A DNA stretch of 64,000 nucleotides. It comes from Clostridia bacterium (GTDB lineage: Bacteria; Bacillota; Clostridia; Christensenellales; Borkfalkiaceae). Shown here in pieces: positions 44,470 through 55,000 of the stretch. Under the pieces are notes generated by a model. That model saw nothing but the letters and a program-made list of their open reading frames with translations, was not told the origin of the DNA and did not search any database. The position numbers and the translations under genes were made by a program. The stretch is from positions 1-64,000 of the forward strand of contig JAFQMD010000012.1 of NCBI GenBank assembly GCA_017396365.1, written 5' to 3'. Each line of letters starts with the position of its first letter. Within the stretch, counting starts at the first letter, position 1.

Positions 44470-44489
44470 CTATAAAATTTTATAGGAGG
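44470..44489 (+). promoter_or_regulatory. Palindrome touching the ribosome site of the 2172-aa lipoprotein gene
   Basis: CTATAAAATTTTATAG, a perfect 16-bp palindrome, whose last two bases are the first of AGGAGG at 44484-44489. Folding could hide or set the ribosome site. CGGTTTTAAACCG lies just upstream at 44452-44464. Confidence 0.4.
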
Positions 44490-44494
44490 AAAAT

Positions 44495-47400
44495 ATGAAA
44501 AAATTAGGCTTATGGTTAATGACAATTTGTCTTATTGCTTGCCTTTCGTTCGCTACGGTTGGTTGTAACCTAAATAGCGAATCGGGCGCAAAAGACAAGG
44601 TCGAACTCAATGAGACTAGCGTTTCGCTCGAAGTGTATTCCGAATACACTTTAACGGCAACGACTAACGTCAAAGGCGAAGTAACTTGGTCGTCTTCGGA
44701 CGAATCGGTTGCTACCGTTGTAGGCGGAAAGGTAAGCGCTTTAAAAGTTGGTAGCGCAACGATTACCGCTACGGCTGGAAAGGCGAGCGCAACTTGTGAA
44801 GTTACCGTTACGGCGCTTTCAGTACTTCCCGTACTTGAAGTTAGCGATGAGGAAATTCAACTCGTAGTGGGGGACGAACCGTACGAAGTTACGGCAAGCG
44901 TTACGTTTAAGGGCGAGACTCAAGATTGTCAAATCTCTTGGGAGAGTGAAAATGCGGACGTTGCTACCGTAGCAAACGGCGCGATTTCCGCAGTTGGAGT
45001 AGGTTCTACTACCGTTACAGCGACAGCCGAATGTTTAGGCGAAACTTTAACTCAAGAAATTAGCGTTACGGTAAGCCCTGACGAATATATTACCGTTTCT
45101 AACCTAGTTATGGATTTAAAAGTCGCTGAAGTAAACGATGAAGATATTACTTCTGACGTCTTTACTGCTACGGCTTACGTAAACGGCGCAGAAGACGGCG
45201 ACAAGGAAATATTATTTAGATCTAACGACGAAAACGTTGCTACCGTAGTTAAAAACGGAAATCAAGCAACCGTAACGGCTGTAGGCGTTGGTTCTACTAC
45301 TATTGAAGCGTACTATCAATCAACGTATGGTGAAATAGTATCTTCAGTAAAAGTAACGGTTGTTCTTTCAAAAGTTGCGTTAGATGAAGAAGTTGAAACA
45401 CCTTACTTAGGTGCAGATACGGCTATTGATTTATCTGCTTTGAATTTACAAGGCGAAGTTAAGGGTATTTATTATAATGGTGAACGCATAGACGAAAACG
45501 GCAAACTCTTAGAGTCTTTCGTTGAGGCAAATAAGGGCGTTTCAATGTCTATCACTATTTTGACGAGCTTTGCTGAATATTCTGCAGACCTTTTCATAGT
45601 TGTTCCTTTTGTTCCAGACGTTAAAGAAGGTGGCATCGCTGAAATGCCAACTTACGATGGCACGGAAGACCTTGGTTTCCCACAAGGAACAGAAACCATT
45701 TACAAAATTCAAATTTCCGCAGAAGGCGAAGGTACTGATGCTTGGGATAGAAGAATGGTTACAACTGTTGATAAGAGAAAGGATTACGTAAGATTTGACT
45801 TTGTATTGACGAGTGCTGTTGGATCTTTAGGCTTATGGCCAGGACAAGAAGGTTCAACTTGTGGTTACTATGAATTGAAGCCAACAGGATACAATGCTCA
45901 AAGTGAGGCAAATCCAGATAGAGTAATTTTCGTTTTAGACCAAGAAGGAAATAGACCATCAAGTTTTAAAGCAAACACTCTTTATACGTTGTATTACGAA
46001 ATTCTTCCAAAAGAAACGGATTTACAATTTGCAACCTTTAATATTACAACTATTTACGTTGCGAATATTGAATGTTTAAAGGCAGAGGACGCTCCTGCAA
46101 TGCCTCCTGCTCCAGAACCAGATCCTGGTGATGACCCTGTTGTTCCTGGTGGAGATCCACATCCAAGTTATCCAGACGTTTCTCAAGGCGATGACGGCAC
46201 TGCTATGCCAACTTACGATGGAGCAGACGACCTTGGTTTCCCACAAGGAACTGAGACAATCTACAAGATTGAAACTACTGCAAACACAGGTTGGAATAAG
46301 AGATTAGTTGCAAGAGTTGATTCTACTAAAGATTTAGTAAAGATGAACGTAGTCTTCTCTTCAAGTATCGGTCATTTTACTATGTGGTCTCAAGTAACTG
46401 ATCCAACCGGTTCTTATATGGTAACAAAAGATTCTGTAACTCCATCAGCAGAAGCAGCCGTTCAAAGTAGAAAGATATTTATTTTAAACTCTAACAACAG
46501 AGTTCCTTCATCTTTAGAAGCAAACACTCTTTATACTATTTACTTCTTCCTTGCAGAAGGCGAAACTTACGTTCATATTGGTGCATTTGCAGATTTAACA
46601 ATCTACGTTGCAAATATTGAATGTATTGATGCGGATGCTGTTCCATACGATCCAACTCTTCCACCACCTACAATTACTCAAGGTGAAGGTCGTTATGATA
46701 TGCCAACATACGACGGAGATGAAGAGGCTCTCGGTTTTGCAGCAGGCACTACAGTATATGAAGTAGTTGGTCCACAAGGTAATAGCAACGACGTTAAATT
46801 AGTTGCACAAGTTGACGCAAGCAAAGATTTTGCTAAACTTGACTTTGTTTTAAGTCAAAACACATCATCTCTTGGCCTTTGGATTACTGGTAAATCAACA
46901 CACCTTGGATATTATACGTTAAGCCCATCCACCTTTACTACAGACGGACTTGGAGATCCTGACAGAAATATCTTTATTACTGATGAAAACGGCAACGACG
47001 TAACTACCTTTGAAGCAAACAAGAAATACACTTTATACGTAGGTCTTGACGGTAGAGAAACTACAATTCAACTTTCAACTTGGTCAAGTTTAACTATGTA
47101 CGTTGCAAACTTTGGTCACGTTAATGCGAGCGAAGTTCCAGAAAATCATAGACCTGACGACGTTGTACAAGGTAAATCAATTAGCATTTTATTTATCGGT
47201 AACAGTTTCTCTGACGATACTGAAGCGTACGTAGTAGAATTACTTTTAGAACTTGGATATACAACCATTAACGTTGGTAATATGTATATCGGTGGATGTG
47301 ATATCGAAACACATTATAATAATATAATGAATAACGCTAAAGCATACGACTTTAGAATGAGAACTCACAATGGTAGAAAATATACCGAATACGTTACTGT

Positions 47401-50400
47401 TTCTGTTGGTGGCGAAAAACAAACCCTTGAATTTGCTATTACTTATAAGGACTGGGATATCATCAGTTTACAACAAGGTAGCGCGTTAAGTGGTGTATCA
47501 GATAGTTACGCAAACCTTGATGAACTTAAGACGGAAGTTCAAAACAGAGCGACCAACCCAGACGTTGAGTTCGTATTTAATATGACTTGGGCTTACCAAG
47601 CAGATTCAACTCACTCTGCATTCCCAACTTATAACAGCGACCAAATGACAATGTATAACGCAATAGTTAGCGCAGTTCAAGCAAACGTTGACTTTACCGT
47701 TGTTCCAAACGGTACGGCAATTCAAAACGCAAGAAGTTCGTTTGTTGGCGACACGCTTACTCTTGACGGACATCACTTAAGTTTAAAACTCGGTCGTTAT
47801 ATTGCAGGTCTTACCTTTGTTGCAAAAGTAACGGGTGAAGATATAAGTGATATTGCTTACGCGCCAAGCGGAGTTACCGAATCGCAAAAACTCGTTGCAA
47901 TAGAAAGCGCTAAAAACGCGCTTACGACTCCTTACGCAGTAACGACGTCAGCGTATGCAAAAGACCCATATTCAATACCTACTGATTCGTTAATTCAATC
48001 GTACGGTACGAGCGGTTCAGTAACCGTTTATAACGGTGACGTAGCATCTCTCGGCTTTGCCGACGGCTCTGACGTATATCAATACGTAGGCGAAGATTCA
48101 GCGCACGATAAAGTTTCAATTAAGGCTGACGCAAATTACGACTTTGTAGACGTTCAACTTGTAATTACGGAAGGTAGCGGATACTTCTTTATGCACGGCG
48201 CAAAGGGTGGCGTTTTCCACTTGAACGGAACGTCTTACGTTATCGACCCAAGTTGGATAAGACTTGCAGACGGAAACAACTCTCCATCTGACAGGAAGAT
48301 TGAAGTTTACGATGCGAACGGAAGTAAGATTTCTTCACAAATGAGCAAAAACACTCTCTATACGTTAAGAGTTTATACTCAAGTTGGCGAGTTAGATGAA
48401 ATTTTAATCAGTATGACTGGTTCAATCATCTACTTTGCAAACGTAACGTACGGCAACGAAGAAGACCTTGTGTTTAAACATGTTGTAAAGCAAGGTGATG
48501 AACGTAGAGACGTGCCTACTTTTGATGGCGACGAAACTACGCTTGGCTTTGAAGCAGATACGACAGTTTACTTTGTTGAAGAAGTTAAGGCAAGTGAAGA
48601 TGACAACATTTGGAACTATGCTTGGAATGATAGAGCAATCATCTCTCTGCCACAAGCGCAAGATTACGTAGTCTTTGAATTTGTTATGGGACAAGACGCT
48701 ACGGCAGGAAGCATATTCCACGTTTGGGGTGCAAGAGGAGCTCCTTCAATAGGTCAAATTTCATCTGAAACAGGTCTTGGCGAAGACTGGGCGGTTATTA
48801 CCGATATGGATGGTTATGCTATAACGTCTCTTAAAGCGGGAACACATTATTTGTGTTATATTGTTTGTGAAGACTTAGAAGAAATTCAAGTTGCATTAAT
48901 TCAATTTAACACCTTCTACTTTGCAAACGTTACGACAGGCGAAGGAAGTCTTCCAACTCCTATAGCAAAACCAAATCCAGACCCAGATCCAGATCCAGAT
49001 CCAGAGCCACAAGCGCCTATCGTTTCAGGCGAAGCGACGAGCACGGCACTTAGCGAATATGCAGGCGACGTAGCTGAACTTGGCTTTGACGACGGAACAA
49101 CCGTTTATGAACTTGTAAGCACGAGTTTGTGGGACGATAGAGTAAAAATTGCTGCGGATAATAACAAGAAGTATTTAGACGTTGACTTTGTTGTAACGGC
49201 GAATAACTGGTGGTTTACCGTTTGGGTATGTAACGCAAACGGAATGCTTGACGGTTCTTATTTCGTAGGCGAGCAATCAACATCAACTAATACTGCGCAC
49301 GCTACATTCGGCGATGGCTTTGCTAAATATAGCGGTACAAATGCAGGCAAAACGAGAATTCAAGTTCTTGAAAACGGCGCAGTAAAAACGGGTGGCCGTA
49401 CTAACGGAACTATCTATACTTTAAGAGTATGGCTTGACGAAGAAGACGTAACCGAAATTCAAATCGGTAACGATAACGGAACTATGCTCTTTGCAAATAT
49501 TCAAAGTACGGACGAAGAACCAGTTGTAACCGTAGTTCTTAAGAGATATGACGATAGCGTTTTATCTCAATATGATGGCGACGTAACCGCGCTTGGTTTT
49601 GAAGAGGGCGAACGCGTTCAATATATGGTAACCGAAACTACGGAAAACGCTTGGGGCACTGAACCTACGAGCGGAAAGACGAGAGAACAACTCGCTCCAC
49701 ATATTCCGGGTGAAGCGGGCAAATACGTAACTATTAAGTTTGCGACGAATACGGATATTCCAAGTGGAAGCGTATTCTACGTTTGGGGGCTTTTAGGTTC
49801 TACCTATACTCAAGACGGTGGAGTAAACTTTACGACTACGGATAAGGGTATTATTTTAGACGTTAACGGATATCCCGTAACTTCGATTTCTAAAAATACC
49901 GTTTACGTTTTACAATTCTATATTGCAAACACCGATACGTATAAACTTTCTAACATTGTAAGCACGGGAATGGAATTATACTTTGCTCCAGATAGTATCG
50001 AATGCTTGGATAAGCCTTTTGCAGTCGAGTTTCCTAGCGCAAGCGACCTTGTTCAATCAGCAGGCTCAAATAAGAGCGCGGTAACTGTTTACAACGGCGA
50101 CGTAGCATCTCTTGGCTTTGCAAACGGATCTAAGGTATTTAAATACGTAGGCGCAACTACTAACGATAAAGTCGGTATTAAAGTTGACAACACTTACGAC
50201 TATTTCGACGTTCAGTTGGTATGGGATGCAAACAGTTCTAAAACGTGGATTTTAGGTTTTGGTTTAAGTGGCCCAGGCGCATTCCTTAACGGAGCAGACG
50301 CATATATCGTATCTTCAGAAGGCGTGAGATTTAACGCAAATGCAAGCAATCCGTTAGATAGACAATTTAAATTCTTCGACGCTCAAGGAAATGAAATCAA

Positions 50401-51013
50401 TACTGCAATGGAAAAAGGTAAACTCTACACTATGAGAGTTTATACTACGGGCAACTTGGTAGAATTCCAAATGCGTACTACTGGCGTAACTTTATATCTT
50501 GCGAACGTAACTTACGGCAACGACCCTGTTGTGCCAAAGGGAGTAGAAATTAAAGTTGGCGACGAAAAAGCAGATCCTACTGTTTTTACAGGTAACGAAA
50601 CTTCCTATGGTTTTGAAGAAGGAACTGAAGTTGTTCAATTGGACGTAGTTTCTGCCATTGCAGACGAAAACAAAATTGTTATGGACGTTGATTCTAATGA
50701 AGAATGTCTTGTAATAGATTTTGCTCTTGAGTATGAATTGTATGCAAACATTCACATTTGGACGGTAACTGGTGGCGAAAAGGTAAAAGTTGCTGAAATT
50801 TCATTTGAGGGTGGATTAGTTTCTGGTGATGGCGTTGTAGTTATTAAAGATGCCAATGGAGACGACGTGACAGCAGATATGCTCTCTTGCATGGCTAAGT
50901 ACACTTTATTCATTTACTTTGACGGAGCAAATGAAGTTCATATCGGTTGTGACGATTATGCTGATGAGGTTGGAAACATTCTTTACTTTGCAGACGCTAG
51001 ATACGAAGCATAA
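44495..51013 (+). CDS. Giant lipoprotein with Big_2 domains, SGNH/DUF4886 esterase-like domain and nine beta modules
   Basis: A 2172-aa protein with lipobox ATVGC (Cys24). Residues about 30-292 are three Big_2 (bacterial Ig) domains (EVTWSSSDESVATVVGGKV and relatives). Nine modules of about 150-190 aa follow, starting near residues 383, 569, 735, 1175, 1340, 1518, 1689, 1863 and 2027. Each opens with Y(D/N)GD..LGF..G..V and ends with a YTL.VY and a (Y/F)FANV.YG strand. Between modules 3 and 4, residues about 892-1149 form an SGNH/DUF4886-type hydrolase: FIGNSFSDD with the likely nucleophile Ser904, and DGHHLS with Asp1091 and His1093/1094. That may remove acetyl groups from glycans, while the modules probably bind them. 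It ends its operon at a strong terminator. Confidence 0.8.
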   Translation: MKKLGLWLMTICLIACLSFATVGCNLNSESGAKDKVELNETSVSLEVYSEYTLTATTNVKGEVTWSSSDESVATVVGGKVSALKVGSATITATAGKASATCEVTVTALSVLPVLEVSDEEIQLVVGDEPYEVTASVTFKGETQDCQISWESENADVATVANGAISAVGVGSTTVTATAECLGETLTQEISVTVSPDEYITVSNLVMDLKVAEVNDEDITSDVFTATAYVNGAEDGDKEILFRSNDENVATVVKNGNQATVTAVGVGSTTIEAYYQSTYGEIVSSVKVTVVLSKVALDEEVETPYLGADTAIDLSALNLQGEVKGIYYNGERIDENGKLLESFVEANKGVSMSITILTSFAEYSADLFIVVPFVPDVKEGGIAEMPTYDGTEDLGFPQGTETIYKIQISAEGEGTDAWDRRMVTTVDKRKDYVRFDFVLTSAVGSLGLWPGQEGSTCGYYELKPTGYNAQSEANPDRVIFVLDQEGNRPSSFKANTLYTLYYEILPKETDLQFATFNITTIYVANIECLKAEDAPAMPPAPEPDPGDDPVVPGGDPHPSYPDVSQGDDGTAMPTYDGADDLGFPQGTETIYKIETTANTGWNKRLVARVDSTKDLVKMNVVFSSSIGHFTMWSQVTDPTGSYMVTKDSVTPSAEAAVQSRKIFILNSNNRVPSSLEANTLYTIYFFLAEGETYVHIGAFADLTIYVANIECIDADAVPYDPTLPPPTITQGEGRYDMPTYDGDEEALGFAAGTTVYEVVGPQGNSNDVKLVAQVDASKDFAKLDFVLSQNTSSLGLWITGKSTHLGYYTLSPSTFTTDGLGDPDRNIFITDENGNDVTTFEANKKYTLYVGLDGRETTIQLSTWSSLTMYVANFGHVNASEVPENHRPDDVVQGKSISILFIGNSFSDDTEAYVVELLLELGYTTINVGNMYIGGCDIETHYNNIMNNAKAYDFRMRTHNGRKYTEYVTVSVGGEKQTLEFAITYKDWDIISLQQGSALSGVSDSYANLDELKTEVQNRATNPDVEFVFNMTWAYQADSTHSAFPTYNSDQMTMYNAIVSAVQANVDFTVVPNGTAIQNARSSFVGDTLTLDGHHLSLKLGRYIAGLTFVAKVTGEDISDIAYAPSGVTESQKLVAIESAKNALTTPYAVTTSAYAKDPYSIPTDSLIQSYGTSGSVTVYNGDVASLGFADGSDVYQYVGEDSAHDKVSIKADANYDFVDVQLVITEGSGYFFMHGAKGGVFHLNGTSYVIDPSWIRLADGNNSPSDRKIEVYDANGSKISSQMSKNTLYTLRVYTQVGELDEILISMTGSIIYFANVTYGNEEDLVFKHVVKQGDERRDVPTFDGDETTLGFEADTTVYFVEEVKASEDDNIWNYAWNDRAIISLPQAQDYVVFEFVMGQDATAGSIFHVWGARGAPSIGQISSETGLGEDWAVITDMDGYAITSLKAGTHYLCYIVCEDLEEIQVALIQFNTFYFANVTTGEGSLPTPIAKPNPDPDPDPDPEPQAPIVSGEATSTALSEYAGDVAELGFDDGTTVYELVSTSLWDDRVKIAADNNKKYLDVDFVVTANNWWFTVWVCNANGMLDGSYFVGEQSTSTNTAHATFGDGFAKYSGTNAGKTRIQVLENGAVKTGGRTNGTIYTLRVWLDEEDVTEIQIGNDNGTMLFANIQSTDEEPVVTVVLKRYDDSVLSQYDGDVTALGFEEGERVQYMVTETTENAWGTEPTSGKTREQLAPHIPGEAGKYVTIKFATNTDIPSGSVFYVWGLLGSTYTQDGGVNFTTTDKGIILDVNGYPVTSISKNTVYVLQFYIANTDTYKLSNIVSTGMELYFAPDSIECLDKPFAVEFPSASDLVQSAGSNKSAVTVYNGDVASLGFANGSKVFKYVGATTNDKVGIKVDNTYDYFDVQLVWDANSSKTWILGFGLSGPGAFLNGADAYIVSSEGVRFNANASNPLDRQFKFFDAQGNEINTAMEKGKLYTMRVYTTGNLVEFQMRTTGVTLYLANVTYGNDPVVPKGVEIKVGDEKADPTVFTGNETSYGFEEGTEVVQLDVVSAIADENKIVMDVDSNEECLVIDFALEYELYANIHIWTVTGGEKVKVAEISFEGGLVSGDGVVVIKDANGDDVTADMLSCMAKYTLFIYFDGANEVHIGCDDYADEVGNILYFADARYEA

Positions 51014-51082
51014 TTAAAACGAATTGTTTTTGGCTTTAAAGAAATTTTAGACGGAAATAGCAAAAATTAAAAATTGAGCGTA

Positions 51083-51110
51083 GGGATAAGGCGAAAATTC
51101 GCCTTATCCC
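51083..51110 (+). terminator. Terminator after the 2172-aa lipoprotein gene
   Basis: GGGATAAGGCGAA faces TTCGCCTTATCCC around two bases, 70 bp after the stop. Only a weak T-run follows. Confidence 0.65.
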
Positions 51111-51153
51111 AAACGGCTCTAAAAATTACAGTATATTTTACAAATTTGTTATT

Positions 51154-51202
51154 AAGCCTTCTCCTTGAGGAGAAGGGGGACCGCTTGCGGTGGATGAGGT
51201 GG
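51154..51202 (+). repeat. Left palindromic repeat of the DUF559 unit
   Basis: It begins AAGCCTTCTCCTTGAGGAGA, then AGGGGGACCGCTTGCGGTGG and ATGAGGTGG. It contains two small palindromes (CCTTCTCCTTGAGGAGAAGG and CCGCTTGCGG). A near copy stands alone at 60343-60400, and the reverse complement type borders the gene on the right. Confidence 0.85.
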
Positions 51203-51208
51203 AAAAGT

Positions 51209-51607
51209 ATGAACAAACATAACAATCCGCTATTAACAAAAAACGCAAAAGTTTTAAGAAAAAACATGACTAAAGAAGAGAGAAAACTTTGGTATGAATT
51301 TTTAAAACTATTGCCGATAACTATTCACAGGCAAAAGGTCTTGGGAAAATATATCGTAGATTTTTACTGTGCGAAAGCAAAATTGGTTATTGAACTTGAC
51401 GGCTCACAACATTATGAGAAGGAAAGTATTCTTAAAGATCAAGAAAGAGAAGAATATTTAAATGCCATAGGGCTAAAAGTTTTAAGATACCCAAATAATG
51501 CAATAAATAGCAATTTTAAAGGGGTGTGCCAAGATATAAATAAATATTTGAGGGAATACACCTCACCACCGACATCGTCGGAGCCTCTCCTCAAGGAGAA
51601 GCCTTAG
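51209..51607 (+). CDS. DUF559 endonuclease domain protein embedded in inverted repeats
   Basis: 132 aa from the ATG 51209; longer forms start upstream in the repeat, and family members commonly start inside it. It has the family pattern NMTKEERKLWYEFLK, VLGKYIVDFYCAKAKLVIELDGSQH (shown in parts) and VLRYPNNAI: a PD-(D/E)xK/Vsr-like nuclease fold with the DFY...IELDG core. The C-terminal codons (YTSPPTSSEPLLKEKP) are translated from the right repeat, and the left repeat lies just before the start. Such genes with palindromic repeats look like small mobile units, similar in logic to REP-linked RAYT genes. The cleavage target is not known. Confidence 0.8.
   Translation: MNKHNNPLLTKNAKVLRKNMTKEERKLWYEFLKLLPITIHRQKVLGKYIVDFYCAKAKLVIELDGSQHYEKESILKDQEREEYLNAIGLKVLRYPNNAINSNFKGVCQDINKYLREYTSPPTSSEPLLKEKP
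51559..51605 (+). repeat. Right palindromic repeat of the DUF559 unit
   Basis: CACCTCACCACCGACATCGT, then CGGAGCCTCTCCTCAAGGAG and AAGCCTT. The outer 20 bp match the reverse complement of the left repeat. It overlaps the last codons of the nuclease gene. Confidence 0.85.
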
Positions 51608-51820
51608 AACACCTCACCACCGACTTGTTCTAGAGCCGTTCTCAAGCGAAGCAAGGAAAGCCTTCGCTTTCGGTCAACGCTCGGACGGAAGAATGTCCTC
51701 GCTCATTTCGTAGGCGCAAACTATTATCAATAGTTTGCTTAGTGCCTACTCAGCCTCAAGGAGAAGCCTTAGAACACCTCACCACCGACATCGTCGGAGC
51801 CTCTCCTCAAAGGAGAAGCC
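51607..51820 (+). repeat. Repeat scar region: extra copies of the right repeat and unrelated hairpins
   Basis: A partial right repeat begins at about 51609 and a full one at about 51775-51819. Between them lie other palindromes: AAGCGAAG facing CTTCGCTT near 51645-51670, and GCAAACTATT facing AATAGTTTGC at about 51716-51738. This looks like insertions into an older copy. No coding frame is supported between 51608 and 51929. Confidence 0.65.
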
Positions 51821-51929
51821 TTAATTTTCGCAGGGAAAAAAGGATAGACTAAAAAACACGAGATTAAGGTCTTAAAAAAAAGACGTAGGTCTCTAGACAT
51901 ATAAAAAAAATAAAAAACGGAGAAACAAA

Positions 51930-52040
51930 ATGAACAAGTATGAAAAACCAGTAATTTTGGTAATTAATCTTGAGCAAGAAGATGTTATTCGTACGTCGCC
52001 AGGTGAACCAAGCGTAGAACCAGGGCAGGATTGGGAGTAA
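51930..52040 (+). CDS. 36-aa small peptide, EDVxRTS family (copy 2)
   Basis: A short frame behind CGGAGAAA. It encodes MNKYEKPVILVI, EDVIRTS and an acidic end (PGEPSVEPGQDWE). Like the peptide at 8945 it has a Tyr-x-Lys-rich start, a hydrophobic strand, EDV(I/V)RTS near residue 20 and an acidic tail. Its stop is 4 bp before the start of the 2729-aa gene, so the two are translationally coupled. Here the peptide comes before the giant gene, whereas the copy at 8945 comes after one. Confidence 0.75.
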   Translation: MNKYEKPVILVINLEQEDVIRTSPGEPSVEPGQDWE

Positions 52041-52044
52041 GATT

Positions 52045-55000
52045 ATGAAAAAGAGTTTTAAATTTAAAATAGTTTCATTATTACTTTGCGCTGTTTCTTG
52101 CTTGGCTTTAGCAATGGTTACTTTTACAACCAACGTAAAAAAAGCCGATGCAACGAACGACGATGCAACGAACGACGTTACAATTACCAAAATGTGCACG
52201 TTAGAAGAATTCACCATTTTAGAAAAAGCAGCAGTTAGTAAAAGTGAGCCTATAGGTTTAAGATTTACTACTGAGGTTAGTGATGTTGTTAAAGAACAAA
52301 TCACAAACAGCTTGGGTGGAGATGCTTCTAAAATCAAGTATGGTACACTTTTACTTCCTGCAGATATGTTGGGAGATGCTGAGTTAACTCACCATACACC
52401 ATCAGTGGTACAGACCACTTTAGAAAATAGTCAGTGGAGAAACGACAATACTTACACCGTTGTATTAGGTGGAAAAGGTGGCGATCCTCTTGGCGAAAGT
52501 TACTACAATCGTCCAATAATTGCGCGTAGTTTTGCTATTAACGAGAAAGGTGAAGTTTGTTATACTTCAAACTTTGCTTGCAGAAGTATTGGTTACGTTG
52601 CAGTGAAGGCAACTGAAAAAAATGATACAAGTAAAGTTGTTACTGACATTGCTGAAAATACTAATATAGGATTAGTTTTCAATGAAAACGTTTCTATTCA
52701 CAATGAAGAAAGCGAAGGTTCTGCGTTAGTTGAAAACAAGTATGCTCAATCTTCTAAAGACGTTTTCGTATTAAAAATCGGTGGCATTGTTGAAAACGCA
52801 ACAGTTACATATGATTCATCTAACCCTAACGTAATAACCGTAGAAAACGGTGAGGTAAAAGCAGTAGGTAACGGCGTTGCAGAAGTAACTGCAACGGTAA
52901 CATACAATGGTGTTGGACATGAAGAAAAGAAAGAACTTTCAACCGACCATTACGTAGCAAGTTCTAAATTTACCATTTTACTTCCTGCAAACGCTAGCGA
53001 AGAAGAAACGACTGCCGCAAACAAACTCCAAGATATTATTTTAGAAGCAACAGGCGTTGAACTTAAAATAGCAACTGAAACAGGCGCTGAAACGACTAAC
53101 GGAAAATATCTTTCTGTTGGTGATACGGCTCTTGCTATTGCAAATTGCACAGTTAACGATTTAACAAAAAATACGGCGTCACGCGTGAAAACGGTAGGAA
53201 ATACCGTGTTCGTTCGTGGTGTTACGAAAGAGGCAACTCTCTACGGAGTTCAACAACTTTTAAGCGATACGGTTGGTTACGAATTTTACTTAAACAATAC
53301 CTATACCGTTGACGAAACTAAAGAAGTCGTTATTGAAGATAAAGACTACGTGCCACAAATTGACGAGGTTTGGCAAATTGGCGGAGATGCTGATGCTATG
53401 GTTGCAGAGGAACACAGTGCATTTGGTTATTCTGCGTACGTAGTTCCTATCGGTACGACGGATGCGCAAGACCAAGGAAACGAACGCTATAAAGGCGTGG
53501 CGCACAACTCGATTTTGTTCTTTAACGAAGGCGTAGACGATGGCGCTTTGTACACATCATCTTCGAAATCGTATAAGAAGTGGTATGCAACGAACTCAAG
53601 CAACTATTATCTTACGGATAAGAGTGGTTTAGCCTCTCTTTTTTCGGGCGCAGGAAAACAAGAACTTTGTTATACTGCACACGGCGATCCGACCGTAAGA
53701 AATGCTATGATTGAAAAACTTACGACCGAAATGTTTAGAAAAATGACTACGGTTGAAGAGTTTAAATCTTATAATAGAGTAGCCTTCTCACATAGTGACG
53801 TACAAACTTGGTGTACTTGCTCTAATTGTACGAAAGAGGGTAACCCTTCGGATAATATGCTCCACTTTATATTAGACGTTGCGGCAAACTTAAAGACGAA
53901 ACTTGCAAATGCAGGTGACCCAAGAGCAAACACCTTTAAAATTACGACGCTTTTCTATAACGAAACTAATCTTTATCCAAAGAGTATTGCAAACTATCAA
54001 AGTGCAGTAGACAACTATATGCAACACGTGGAAATTTGGTTTGCTGAAACCCGTGCGGATTATCACGTTTCATTAGAAACTGAAACGACTTGGAATACTA
54101 CCGCTAAATCAAACTTTGATCAGTGGACGGCGCTTGCAAACAGTAAGGGCGCAGACGTATTGTGGTGGGGATATTATACGAGTGCAAAGACCTCGTTTAT
54201 TCCTTACGACTCTATCGACGCTCTTCGCGCTAACTACGCTTTAGCGTATAACGCAGGCGTTGACTATATGTTCAACCAAATGATGCAATACACCGTCAAC
54301 TGGTCTAGACTTAAGCAGTATTTAGCAAGCGAACTCCGTTGGAATGCTACGCCTGACGATGCTACTTGGAACGGTTGGATTGCAGATTATATGAAAGGCG
54401 CGTTTGGTCAAGGTGCAGACGCTATGACCGAGTATTACACCGCTTGGAAGTCTTGGGCATCAGCAAATACTAGCGCCTTTAACAACACTACGGGATATTC
54501 GGGCTCGGGTATTTATAAGCAGTTAAGTGACGTTTGTACAACCTCTAATATGACTGCCGAAACGCTTGAAGGTTGGATAGCGTCTTGTAACAAGGCTATT
54601 TCGGCTTTAGACGTAAACGATAGAAATTATAAAACCTACTATAACAATATAATATTAGAGAGGATGACTCCGCTCTATCTCATTATGCACCTTTACGGGT
54701 TCACTTATGAACTCGAGGGTACTTACGATACGAAGACGTCCTATTCCGTAAAGAATTCGGCGTATATTCTTCCTTACGCGCAAGACTTTTTAGATGCGGC
54801 TACTATTTGGATGGTATATCAAGACGGTGAAATGACTAACCTTGACAACTTCAAAGCGGCGCTAGAAGATCAAATTTCAGGCGTAACTTATTATGAAGAA
54901 ACCGAAAAACAAATAGCAGTTACGGGAACGAGTATTACGTTAAGTAGTGCAAATATCGCAAGTGGCGAGACTTATTCCGCAACGCTTATCAACAGCGCAG

